Shown here: piece after piece, positions 1 to 9,086 of the stretch
How the letters are laid out: the number at the start of each line of letters is the position of its first letter
Position numbering within the stretch: position 1 is the stretch's first letter
From: Tulasnella sp. 424
Taxonomy: Eukaryota; Basidiomycota; Agaricomycetes; Cantharellales; Tulasnellaceae
Reading direction: 5' to 3'
Assembly (NCBI GenBank): GCA_019633425.1
Contig: WSUB01000316.1
Span: 1 to 25,227 of the forward strand
DNA length: 25,227 nucleotides
Translations under genes and position numbers: made by a program
Notes under the pieces: model-generated
The model's input: only the letters and a program-made list of their open reading frames with translations
The model's database searches: none
Told to the model about the DNA's origin: nothing

Positions 1-77
1 GGTTGAGAGAGGTCAAGAAAATGTATGACCCGGAGAATGTTTGGAATAGGTGGTACCCGATTGAGCCTGCGGAGTAA
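1..77 (+). CDS. FAD-linked oxidoreductase with BBE domain, 3' end only
   Basis: The window opens inside the last exon of a gene whose 5' part lies outside. The frame starting at base 3 encodes 24 residues containing LREVKKMYDPENVWNRWYPI and ends with TAA at 75-77. It matches closely the C-termini of the two complete FAD oxidoreductases at 11198-11288 and 14050-14133, which share the pattern RLR-VK-KYDPE-V---WYPIEPA. This is the end of the BBE (berberine bridge enzyme) domain, which helps form the substrate pocket in FAD-linked oxidases of the VAO/p-cresol methylhydroxylase superfamily. It is the first member of an array of such genes here. Nothing can be said about its start, FAD attachment or substrate. 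Confidence 0.85.
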   Translation, partial: LREVKKMYDPENVWNRWYPIEPAE

Positions 78-840
78 GCCAATTGATGATTGATTCAGAT
101 TGTAGTTATAGTCTTTGTGATATAAGAAAGGTTGTAATGATATTCCTTAGGGGCTCTTAGGGAAATTGATGATGGGGAGGCGTCCGAGTCGGCCGCGAAA
201 AAAAGGTTGAGGTATCCGTGGAAAGACGCCACAGTCCAATGTTTGGTTCGTGAAATCAAAACAAAAAACAACCATCACGCCACCCCAGGTCGACCTTCAA
301 ACCTCAGACGAGTCCCAAGGGGATAAAGTCTTTAACGACAAATAGGAGATTCTGTGGTCAACTCCATTCTCTCCTGGTCACCCAATGTGACGCGGCGCTG
401 ATTCGGACAGCCTTCTGTCTCCTACTGGCCTGCTCCTTTCTTTCGGGAGAATACAGGACGGCCTATCTCACCAACAGCGTGAAATGCCAAGACCTTCTTT
501 TGGACCTCCTCTTTTGGAAAATACTCACTGAATATGGTCCTCGGCCCGGGTCGACGGTTTCCATTTTCGGTAGAATAGCAGCCAAAGTGTCTCGGCGCTT
601 CCTTGGTTCCCACACGCGGACTTCGTGGCGATTAGTCGGGACACATTTTTGCTCTTCGAGTAAGCACCCCGCTAGTTATCCTTCGAAGCACGCTATGGTA
701 ACAGGTAAGCACCATTCACCCCCGTCCAATCGGACGCTCAGCTCCGAACTTATCTCGGATTGCATAGGCCAAGTTTACTGCGACATTTTGGCAAGGAGTC
801 GTCGTGATGGGCTTGGCATTTGACGGCAAGAGGAATGCTT
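78..840. other. Intergenic region: 3' flank of oxidoreductase and 5' flank of the AA9 gene
   Basis: No reading frame here resembles a known protein, and the short open frames lack splice or homology support. It separates two plus-strand genes and ends in the AA9 core promoter. Confidence 0.6.
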
Positions 841-841
841 T

Positions 842-849
842 TATAAATA
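842..849 (+). promoter_or_regulatory. TATA box of the AA9 gene
   Basis: TATAAATA lies 92 bases upstream of the AA9 ATG at 941. A transcription start about 30 bases downstream would leave a 5' leader of roughly 65-70 bases, which is plausible for a fungal secreted-enzyme gene. The position supports the chosen start codon. Confidence 0.6.
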
Positions 850-940
850 TTCGGAGTAGGGTCACATTGGATTCGACTTCGTTGGTCATCCACGACTTCG
901 TCAGTTCTCCCTCTCATCCTAAAAAAACGATCGGTTTCCA

Positions 941-2070
941 ATGAAGTTCTTCGCCACCGCCCTCGGCCTTGCTGCCGTCCTCGTACCCCAGGTCGCTGCC
1001 CACTACAGATGGACCTCCCTGATCGTCAACAGCACTGTAAGCTCCGAGGCAGACTTCTGCCTTTTATATTTTTGAGAACCAGACTGATACTCATACATCT
1101 CCGAAACAGACGACAGCAGCCTATCAATACGTCAAGCCAAACACCAACATCAATAGCCCTGTTACTGTTGTCACCTCGAATGACATGACCTGCAACGCTG
1201 GTGCCTCACCTGCACCTGGGATTGCCTGGGCCAAGGCTGGCTCGGTGGTGAGTGTCGAGAGAGAGGGTGAAGCCTGATCCAGGGCGCTCGTTGACTGATT
1301 GCTTGGCTCTTGGTTAGATCGGATTTGCGCTTGACACGCCTATATTCCACCCAGGTCCTATCAACGTCTATATGGCCAAGGTTCCTTCAGGACAAACAGC
1401 TGCGACTTTCGGCGGAACTGGCAAAGTTTGGTTCAAGGTAGGGGTTTGGGGTTTGGGGCGGGTTATTGCAAGTTGAAATTTGGTCACTAAGCTGCTTCCC
1501 CTCTTCAGGTCGCACAACTCGGGGCCATAACCGACGGCGGTAGCACGATCAAGTGGCCAGCGGACAACCTCTCCAGCTTCACCTTCACGATCCCATCCAA
1601 GCTCGTGTCGGGCGACTACTTGGTTCGGATCGAACACATCGCTCTTCATACCGCCAGTGCTTACGGCGAAGCCCAATTCTACGTAAGTCCTCATTTTGAA
1701 GCCTTTTTTTCATCAGGTGGGGAATACAATACTAACAACGATTTTTGCCTATTTATTAGATCTCCTGTGGCCAGCTTCACGTCTTCGGTGCGGGTACTTC
1801 CAGCCCACCCAGCACCAGCCTTGTCGCGATCCCTGGTGTTTACACCGGAAACGAACCCGGGCTGTTGATCAACATCTGGTGGCCGATTGTAAGTCCGCTT
1901 TGATTGAGGTTCTTTGGAAAGGAGGAGAAGGACTGATCACTCTCATCTCGTCCAACCGCAGCCTACGACCTATATTCAGGTAAGCACGCCCCCTTCATCA
2001 ATGTTAAGCACCCCTTAACCTAATCCAAACTCTTCTTTCCTTATAGCCCGGTCCAGCAGTGTGGTCGTAA
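941..2070 (+). CDS. AA9 lytic polysaccharide monooxygenase, secreted
   Basis: Seven exons: 941-1036, 1110-1247, 1318-1437, 1509-1682, 1760-1888, 1962-1979, 2047-2070; 232 residues. All introns are GT-AG and phase 0. Residues 1-20 form a signal peptide ending VAA; cleavage exposes His21 (HYRW), the N-terminal ligand of the AA9 copper histidine brace. The second brace histidine is His89 in FHPGP. His165, Gln174 and axial Tyr176 fit the AA9 pattern (IALH, then AQFY). AA9 enzymes oxidatively cleave cellulose or related glucans outside the cell using a reductant and H2O2 or O2. There is no CBM1; the protein is single-domain and of normal length. Exon 6 is only 18 nt and exon 7 only 24 nt. A broken copy of the 3' half lies at 8267-8592. 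Substrate and regioselectivity cannot be read from this. Confidence 0.95.
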
Positions 2071-2383
2071 AATGCCTCGGGGGGTAGATAATCAGACCCT
2101 TCCATGTCTCTGCATCTGGAGAATATTTCAAAAAAAATCGACATGCTTCATTGGATGCTTCGTTTATGATGAGCTCATCTAATCGGCCACAGCGAACTCT
2201 CCAACTTCCCGGATGATGGGATCTTCGGTCTGGGAAACCTGAGCTTGAACGGTGTTCTCGAAATCAGTCACGTGTGACGTCAGTCGGGAGCACCACTTCA
2301 CCCCAAATGCGGCCTTACCCCAGCAATGCCTTTCCCGCCCACGGAGCTGTTCGCCAATAGATTGGAACTGAACCCCCGAGCTA
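2071..2383. repeat. AA9 3' flank, duplicated at 8593-8945
   Basis: This segment aligns over nearly its whole length with 8593 to about 8945, including the shared blocks around TCGGTCT-GGAAACCTGAGCTT and CACCACTTCACCCCAAATGC. The right copy has about 30 extra bases after the CRE-like site. Together with the AA9 3' exons this is the left arm of a segmental duplication. It ends exactly at the TA next to the first MITE. Confidence 0.85.
2269..2282. promoter_or_regulatory. Abutting E-box and CRE motif, left copy
   Basis: CACGTGTGACGTCA joins a perfect E-box (CACGTG) to a perfect CRE/ATF palindrome (TGACGTCA). The same 14 bases recur at 8798-8811, about 275 bases upstream of an oxidoreductase ATG. 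It is a candidate bHLH/bZIP site; binding is inferred only from the consensus sequences. Confidence 0.4.
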
Positions 2384-2633
2384 CACTGGTTTGCATAATG
2401 GTTTGCACCCCCTTCCTCCCGCCGACCCTGCCCCACCTTCCCAAAAGGTCCACATGACAAAGAAAACTGTTACTTCCGTTACATCTAGAAGCACGCCAAC
2501 ATCAGGCAAACGCAGTGATTTAGTGACGGTTATGTGATAGCTACGTGAGTGGCGTTCGTCGGACTGCTGCCTTTGGAAGGTGGGGCCGGGGTCGACGCGA
2601 CTAAAGGGGTGCAAACCATTATGCAAACCACTG
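2384..2633 (+). mobile_element. MITE copy A (250 bp, TA-flanked, Tc1/mariner-like ends)
   Basis: A 250-bp element with inverted termini of about 65 bp. The outermost 31 bases are nearly perfect inverted repeats (CAGTGGTTTGCATAATGG... at the ends). Each terminus contains two direct copies of GGTTTGCA 12 bases apart, a possible transposase-binding pair. It is flanked by TA at 2382-2383 and 2634-2635. TACAGT ends and a TA target site duplication are typical of Tc1/mariner elements. No transposase is encoded, so it is non-autonomous. It differs from copy B at about four of 250 positions after reverse-complementing; its left end reads CACTGG rather than CAGTGG. Confidence 0.9.
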
Positions 2634-2773
2634 TAAATACAACGCCAAGGATGAGGAACTCAATCGACCATTCATTTCGGTCTTTGCAATAGGTCATAAA
2701 GCTCCAAGGGGTGGCTCTTCAATTCCCACGTTATCATGTACCACCCGGGCTTGCTGAGTGCTCCCCGCTTACA

Positions 2774-2789
2774 AGGGTCATTTGACCCT
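2774..2789. promoter_or_regulatory. Inverted repeat AGGGTCA-TT-TGACCCT in an oxidoreductase promoter
   Basis: A perfect 7-bp inverted repeat with a 2-bp spacer lies about 100 bases upstream of the ATG at 2888. Symmetric sites like this often bind dimeric regulators; no factor can be named. Confidence 0.25.
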
Positions 2790-2887
2790 AAACCTGTGTA
2801 CTACTCTTTGGATTTAAATCGAAAGCTTCCCCCCGTCCCCCCTCACACCGACAGGCTGCCATCGCCCTTCGAGCGGACACCTTAATC

Positions 2888-4918
2888 ATGTCTGAAGACC
2901 CAACAGCCATTGCGGGCGATTCCCTCGCGGTAAATTGCTAGCCAAATAATGAAAATATATAAGACTAACTCCGAAGATCGGGGCAGAACTTTCGACAACG
3001 CGTCAAAGGTACTGTCTGCCGCCCTGGCGATCCGGATTACAATCTCTCAAAATGGGCACCAAACTCAACTAAACCAAGCAAAGTAATAGTGACTCCTGCA
3101 GTCACCGAAGACATCGCCGAAGCGATCAAGGTGAGCCAGATATTGGCCTTTTAATTTGCATGGCTTACTGGTCTTGCCGCAGTTTGCTCGTGTAGAAGGG
3201 TTGCCGTTGGCGGTTCGCGGCGGAGGTCACAGTTCAAGCACTGCGTCGGCTACAGATGGCTTGCTTATTGATATGAGAAACATGACTCGTATTCGGATCG
3301 ACGAGGCTGTCAAGGTAGCGTATATTGAAGCCGGAGCGAGGACGCACGATGTCGAGGTCGCAACAATCAAGCACGGTACGTATTCAAGTCACCCCTGTTT
3401 CTAGCCGCACACCCCACTTTAGTTAGCTAACTTTACCATCGAAGGTCTGGGTGCGTGTGTTGGTGCCGTATGTCTTGAGTTCTTGTTTGGAAGAACACGC
3501 CGCTCACGTTCGGTACATGCAGTGCAGCCAAGTATCCATAGGAGGCTACGTATTGAGCGGTGGGGTGGGCTATTCTACTGGCATTTATGGCCTAGCCGCG
3601 GACAATTTGGTTGCTGCTACCGTTGTCCTTGCCACTGGTGAGGTCATCCAAGCGAACGAGTCTGAAAATCCGGACCTCCTCTGGGGCCTCCGCGGAGGTA
3701 GGTCACCGGCAATACCTATTGTACGCTCATATTGACCATCTTTTGGGCGGTGATTCACTTCTCAAAAAGGTGGCTCCAACTTTGGTGTAGTTTCCGAAGT
3801 CGTGGTGAAATTGCATCCACAGCGTCCAGATTGCTACGCGATCGGTATGCATATTCTATTAGCTCCGACATTGTCGTTCTCATGACCTTGGACACAGCCT
3901 ATTTCTACGTTCCCGACCAGCTCTCTGCAGTGGTTGAGTCGATACAACAATGGTTGACTGTCCGAAAACCTCAGGAGGCCGTCCAGCTGAGGTTGAGTCT
4001 TGACAAAGATGGCAAGGTGCTTGGGTTTCCCTGTCCGTAGGGGATCATAGCCTGATGAATTCTTTTGATTTAGCCCACCGTGATAGTCACCGGAGTAAGC
4101 AATTCCACGAAGGAAGAGGGCGAGGCTGCATTCAATCGTTTCCAGGATATTGGTACGATTTCACTCAGGGTTCGGTCCATGTCGTGACCTGTGGTTGAAG
4201 ATTCGTAACGGAAACAGGCCCGGTCAAAGCTATAAATGTCCAAATACCCTGGCAAGAAGCTAGCAATCTTGCGGTACGTTTCTATACTCGGTCAATCTGT
4301 GGGTACGTTTTCACTGTGGATACCCGTGCCTTTTCTTCTAGAACGCAGCGAACGAGCTTCCAGGAAACAAGCTCTGTGTCGGAGCCCATATAGATGTCTT
4401 CGACTACGAGCAAGTTCAAAAGACGTTTAATGCACTGATGCAGCTTGTCAAAAAGGCACCATTCTCCTTGGTTATCTACGAATTCTACTACTTGGAGCAG
4501 GTCGCCAGCGTCTCACTGGAAGCTGCGGCCTTTGGTCAACGGGATAATGTGAGCGACGAGGAAGTCTATCATCCCTTTTCGTGCGATACCTAATGTCCCT
4601 GAACTGTTCCAGTTTGTCAACGTTATATGCGGAGTCTTTTGGACCGATGAGACGTTCAGTTCCAGGGCAAGAGATGAATGTCTCAAGCTCAAGAAGGTAG
4701 TCTCCGGATCGTCGTCCACAAAGGCCCAAGAATCTCTCGGTTACGTCAACACGGCGGACATTTATTCAACAATGAATGAAACCGATGAGTATGCAAAGAA
4801 AATATTTGGCTCAAACTACGCCCGTTTGCAACAAGTGAAGCAGAAGTACGATCCGGATCTGGTCTTCGACCGCTGGTTTGCAATCAGGCCTGCTACAAAG
4901 AATACTCAGGAGTCCTGA
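2888..4918 (+). CDS. FAD-linked oxidoreductase (FAD_binding_4 plus BBE), candidate bicovalent flavin, between two MITEs
   Basis: Eleven exons by eye: 2888-2929, 2987-3130, 3183-3375, 3445-3467, 3523-3697, 3770-3844, 3898-4016, 4074-4152, 4218-4273, 4342-4548, 4613-4918; 472 residues, no internal stop. The PCMH-type FAD fold begins near residue 22. RGGGHSS carries His78, the residue that normally forms the 8-alpha-histidyl bond to FAD. GACSQVSIGG carries Cys135, aligned with the cysteine that forms the second, 6-S-cysteinyl link in bicovalent family members. The C-terminal BBE domain ends with KQKYDPDLVF. No signal peptide is seen. Such enzymes oxidise alcohols, sugars or alkaloid-like substrates; the substrate here is unknown. 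Exon structure and sequence differ clearly from the two paralogues at 9087 and 12050. The 23-nt exon 4 is inferred from a GTATGT donor and is the weakest part of the model. Confidence 0.85.
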
Positions 4919-4963
4919 GATGTAGATATTCTAGAATTGACGATTTGTATGCTCTGTATACTA

Positions 4964-5213
4964 CAGTGGTTTGCATAATGGTTTGCACCCCCTTAGTCGC
5001 GCCGACCCCGGCCCCACCTTCCAAAGGCAGCAGTCCGACGAACGCCACTCACGTAGCTGTCACATAACCGTCACTAAATCACTGCGTTTGCCTGATGTTG
5101 GCGTGCTTCTAGATGTAACGGAAGTAACAGTTTTCTTTGTCATGTGGACCTTTTGGGAAGGTGGGGCAGGGTCGGCGGGAGGAAGGGGGTGCAAACCATT
5201 ATGCAAACCACTG
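4964..5213 (-). mobile_element. MITE copy B (250 bp, TA-flanked), inverted relative to copy A
   Basis: It has the same length and termini as copy A (2384-2633) but the opposite orientation, with about four differences in 250 positions. TA flanks it at 4962-4963 and 5214-5215. Its left end is an intact CAGTGG and its right end CCACTG. It sits 45 bases after the stop codon of the oxidoreductase at 2888-4918, so the two copies bracket that gene. High identity suggests recent activity. Confidence 0.9.
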
Positions 5214-5215
5214 TA

Positions 5216-5449
5216 AGCAATATCGGATTGTACCCATGCTGGATACGTGGAAGTTTTTCGATGCTGTCACGCTCCAAACCATTTGTAGCCGTTTTTTTAA
5301 TCGAACTCAGTCCGGCGGTAATACAACGCCCCCCAACGTATACCAAGCCACAATCATCCTCATGGAGCACACCCAACAATCCGATCAGCCAACGGTGTCC
5401 TCATTCGCAAGCTTGAAGAAATTTCTATCGAGCGAAATCGTTCAACCAG
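5216..5449 (+). pseudogene. Truncated FAD oxidoreductase: promoter plus start of exon 1
   Basis: This segment aligns with 8946-9177, the promoter and first 30 codons of the complete oxidoreductase at 9087. Shared blocks include ATATCGGATTGTACC, GTCACGCTCCAAACCATTTG and the region around the ATG (here 5362). The encoded N-terminus, HTQQSDQP...SSFA.LKK....EIV.PG, is the same in both. Similarity stops abruptly at about 5449, before the FAD-binding residues. The rest of the gene is missing, so this is a 5' relic. The frame stays open to a TAA at 5701-5703 through unrelated sequence, giving a chimeric 113-residue frame with no recognisable domain. Confidence 0.85.
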
Positions 5450-5932
5450 GTGCGATGCAGGAGCAAGTACAAGTCTGTTTTCGGGCGAAGTTGCCGGCGG
5501 TTTCAGGGTTCAAGCGGCCATTACGCTCATCCCGCATGTCTTCCCTCGCGAGAGTTCGTGTAAAACAGCACATCGGAAAAATACAGGGTCTTGGGCAAGC
5601 CATTCGACAGGTTGACGCGATTTTGAGCAAGCGATTGCGGGAAGAGAGCAGGCGCAACCGCTGTTCATTGCTGAAAACGGCATGTGCGATGCCTTATAAG
5701 TAAGGCTTTTCCCACTCGCGGCAGCACTACTACTACTCCCAGCCTCTTGTCATGAGCCTCGGTCAGCGCTCCAGAGGGGGCGACGCAGCCTCCCAGTCTT
5801 TTGCGATGGTTGAGCGCCTGCTCGGACACGTGGTTCGGCGCCAATACATTAATACCCAAGGCAGTCCAGACTGTAATCACACCGCCAAGTCCATACCCAA
5901 GACCTTTCTATTTCCGAACGTGCTCCAGAATG
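5450..5932. other. Unassigned spacer upstream of the MFS gene
   Basis: Nothing recognisable beyond the tail of the chimeric open frame ending at 5703. No repeat or homology to the rest of the window was seen. It holds the distal promoter of the transporter gene. Confidence 0.5.
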
Positions 5933-5938
5933 TATAAG
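5933..5938 (+). promoter_or_regulatory. TATA-like element of the MFS gene
   Basis: TATAAG lies 93 bases upstream of the ATG at 6026, a spacing like that of the AA9 TATA box in this window. Confidence 0.4.
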
Positions 5939-6025
5939 AGTGTGGTGTGGTGGCTCCTCTCCCAATTTCAGTAGACACATCTCGGTGCAACGAACGTTTG
6001 TTTTCCTCCCAGCACCCTCACGGCC

Positions 6026-8016
6026 ATGAGCGCGACGCCTACTCAAACCCAACGGCTCGCAAACATCGACGATAATCCATCATCTGGCACTGCAACGCCC
6101 GAAGTCGAGGCGACTCTCATTGGCGAACGAACAATCGAATCCGAACGCCCTTCTCCACCACCACAGCAAGGAGAAAAGGACCTACGCTTTTGGCTCGTCA
6201 TTGCAGCAATGATGATCACCATGTTCCTCAGTGCCATTGAGCTGACTAGCGTCTCGACGGCCTTACCCACCATTGTCCATGCTCTCGATGGGTCGGAATT
6301 CGTCTGGGTTGGATCCGCATATGCGCTGGGTAGTACTGCTATCTTGCCGCTTGTTGGTGGGTGCTGGTTCTCCTTCCTCAAATGACCGGATAACGTGCTC
6401 TAACTGTCACCCGGCGTCGGTGTTTAGGTGGCCTTGCCCAGATTTTCGGGCGTCGCCCGGTCGTCCTCGGCTCAATCGCCTTCTTTGCTCTCGGATCCGG
6501 GCTCTGTGGGGGCGCCCAGAACATGAATATGCTCATCGCAGGACGAGCTATACAAGGTGTTGGTGGTGGTGGTATCCTCGCCATGACCGAAATCGTCGTT
6601 GCTGACCTCATTCCCTTGAGCGAGAGGGGTAACTACATGGGTATCTCCGGAGCAGTTTGGGCCGTCGCTTCTGCGATCGGTCCACCTATAGGAGGCGCGT
6701 TTTCGCAAAGCAGTTGGAGGTGGCTATTCTGTGAGTATAACTCTGACCGTGGTTTGCACTTTGAACTTATAACCGTCGGTGACGCGTCTTTCATAGACAT
6801 GAACCTCCCCTTAACGGCTATTGCGGCGGTTCTTGTCTGGTTCTGCCTCGCTCTCAAGGGACCTCAAGACGACCTTAGGACTAAGATGCGTCGTATGGAT
6901 TGGACCGGCAACGCAATCGTCATTGCGTCCACTACCGTCACCGTCGTCGCACTGACTTGGGGGGGTGTGAAACACTCCTGGGGATCCGCTGCGGTATGGG
7001 TTCCACTCATCATTGGCCTAGCTGGAACTGCCCTCTTTTTCCTATGGGAAGCAAAAGCAGCTACGGAACCCGTTGTGCCTTGGGAGTTGGTGAACAACCG
7101 GACGGCTTTAATTGGGTGGGTCGTACTGTGCTCGTACTCGGTCGGAGAACCCGCGATTCTTATCGTATCGTTGTTCCTAGATACATCACCGTGTTCCTTC
7201 ACGGCATCGTCTGCACCGCGGTGCTGTTCTACCTCCCCGTGTACTTCCAAGCCTCCCTTGAGCAAAGCCCCCTCAAGTCCGGCATTACTTTCTTCGGAAA
7301 TGCTTTCACCATTGATCCCGGCGCCATGAGTCAGTTCTAGGTAACGTTTCTGTCTATCTTCCCACTTACTGACGAATCTTGATATGCCAGTCTGCGGAGC
7401 TACTGCAGTCGCGTTCAACGTCTACCGTCCACAGAACTTCATCGGTTGGATCCTAACGTCCGTCGGCATCGGACTTCTTTCTCTCCTCAAGGCGTCATCC
7501 AAAAAAGGAATGTACATCGGTTTCCAGATCATCGAAGGCTTCGGTCTTGGCGTTCTGTACTCCGCCCCGCAATTCCCCATCCTTGCGTCCATCCCCGTCA
7601 CCGAAACAGCACACGCTCTAGCATTCTTCACGTTCACCCGATCTTACGCCCAAACGTGGGGGGTCACTATCGGGGCAACGATCCTGCAAAACGAGTTGAA
7701 GAGAAAGTTGCCGCAGTCGTTTGTGGAGACACTGACAAGTACCGGCGGGCACGGTGTGAAGATTGCGTACGCCGCTGTCCCAGCCATCCACATGTTGGAG
7801 GAACCTATAAAGACTCAAGTTAAGGAAGCGTTTGCGAGTAGCTTGAGAACTGTCTGGTTGGTTATGGCTGCGATTAGTGCTCTGGGGACAGTCCTAGTGT
7901 TTGGGATGAAGGAGCTCAGGTTGCACGAGGTGACGGACGAGGACTGGGGATTGAAGGAGAAGAAGAAGAAGAAGAAAGAGGATGCTGAGCAACAAGTACC
8001 GATTTGGAATAATTAG
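6026..8016 (+). CDS. MFS drug:H+ antiporter-like transporter, DHA2 type
   Basis: Five exons: 6026-6356, 6428-6730, 6797-7115, 7181-7329, 7391-8016; 575 residues. The N-terminal ~52 residues are hydrophilic and probably cytosolic. The first membrane segment begins near residue 55. GGLAQIFGRRPV (111-122) is the MFS motif A loop, GRAIQGVGGGG follows at 149-159, and GPPIGG (195-200) resembles antiporter motif C. WRWLFYMNLP (about 208-217), formed across the second intron, is characteristic of DHA2/azole-resistance-type exporters with 14 membrane segments. The C-terminus is highly charged (a run of Lys). It probably exports a small molecule across the plasma membrane by proton antiport. Its place between oxidoreductases suggests export of their substrate or product, which is inference. 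The fourth intron uses GTCAGT and is the least certain junction. Confidence 0.9.
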
Positions 8017-8266
8017 TCGGACTTTTCTTTCCCCTTCCTGTTGATTTTTCGTTTAGTCCAGGTATGTGACCCAATGCGATACATTAGATACCCCCTATCA
8101 TTCAATAATATCCGTCTCGGCTACTTTATCGGGAAAATCCCACACGTGAAATCTCATTGCGTTTGATTCCTTGAGAAGTGCTTTGGAAATCCGTACATCG
8201 TAATAGGCTTGGGTACTGGGTAATCCCAGTCTCAAGATCCGTCCACCAAGACAGACTTTCAGCGAA
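8017..8266. other. MFS 3' flank
   Basis: 250 bases with no recognisable gene. Similarity to AA9 intron 4 starts at about 8267 and marks the left edge of the duplicated segment. Confidence 0.5.
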
Positions 8267-8592
8267 ACGATTGTGGTCTATTCATTGGATCTCCTGTGGC
8301 CAGCTTCACGCCTTCGGTACAGGTACTTCGAGCCCACCCAGCACCAGCGTTGTCGCGATCCCTGGTGTCTACAACCAGAAACGAACCCGGGCTGTGAATC
8401 AACATCTGGTGGCCGATTGTAGGTTCGCTTTGATTGGGATTCTTCGGAAAGGACAAGGACTGATCACTCTCGTCTCGTACAACCGCAGCCTACAATCGAT
8501 GTTCTGGTAAGCACCTTCATCAATGTTAAGCACCCCTGAACCTAATCCAAACTCCTCTCTCCTTATAGCCCGGCCCAGTGGTGTGGTCGTAA
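8267..8592 (+). pseudogene. AA9 LPMO 3' fragment, broken duplicate
   Basis: This is a degenerate copy of the end of AA9 intron 4 plus exons 5-7 and introns 5-6 of the gene at 941-2070. SCGQLHAFGTGTSSPPSTS is readable from 8290. The break points are visible. The acceptor AG of intron 4 has become GG. One extra base near 8373 shifts the frame inside exon 5. The donor of intron 5 changed from GTAAGT to GTAGGT. Exon 7 is still recognisable as PGPVVWS plus TAA at 8590-8592. Exons 1-4, with the signal peptide and both copper histidines, are absent. It cannot make an active enzyme. Confidence 0.92.
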
Positions 8593-9086
8593 AGACCTTG
8601 GGGGATGGATAAATAGACCCTTCGATGTCTTTGCATCTGGAAAACGTTTCAAAAAATAATAATAAGACATTCTTCATCGGATGCTTCGTTGTGATAAGCT
8701 CATATAATCGGCAACAGCGAACTCTCGCTCCAACTTCCTGGATTATGGGATCTTCGGTCTAGGAAACCTGAGCTTGAACGCTGTTCTCGAAATCAGTCAC
8801 GTGTGACGTCAGTAAGCTCGGGGCTCGGGCTATTCTGGGATGGCCGTGAGCACCACTTCACCCCAAATGCAGCCTTAACAGCAACGCCTTTCCTGCCCAC
8901 GCAGCTGTTCGACGATAGATTGAGACCCTCGAATTCTCGGGGTTGATATCGGATTGTACCTATACTGGATGCGTGGGCGTTTTTCGATGATGTCACGCTC
9001 CAAACCATTTGTAGTCTTTTTAATCGAACTCGAGCTAGGCGACATTGAAACATTCCCTCAACGTATACCAAGCCACAATCATCATC
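8593..9086. repeat. Right copy of the AA9 3' flank joined to an oxidoreductase promoter
   Basis: Positions 8593 to about 8945 match 2071-2381, and 8946-9086 match 5216-5361. The two similar blocks are contiguous here but separated by about 2.8 kb of MITE-gene-MITE sequence in the left copy. This segment is also the promoter of the gene at 9087. Confidence 0.85.
8798..8811. promoter_or_regulatory. Abutting E-box and CRE motif, right copy
   Basis: CACGTGTGACGTCA is identical to 2269-2282. It lies 276 bases upstream of the ATG at 9087, a plausible promoter position. It survived in both copies although the neighbouring sequence diverged and gained or lost about 30 bases. Confidence 0.45.

Noticed and set aside
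2381..2626. 81-residue frame nearly identical to the one at 4971-5216
   Set aside because: Both frames lie almost entirely inside the two MITE copies and run through their terminal inverted repeats. Their similarity is explained by the element, not by protein selection.
7150..7329. Continuation of the MFS exon 3 frame past 7115
   Set aside because: It loses membrane-protein character. Splicing 7115 to 7181 restores a typical transmembrane sequence in the other frame.
6900..7340. 146-residue plus-strand frame overlapping the MFS gene
   Set aside because: Only its second half (7181-7329) is real, as MFS exon 4; the first half is an off-frame shadow of exon 3.
6864..7418. 184-residue minus-strand frame
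   Set aside because: It is antisense to MFS exon 3-4 coding sequence, spans introns and has no domain.
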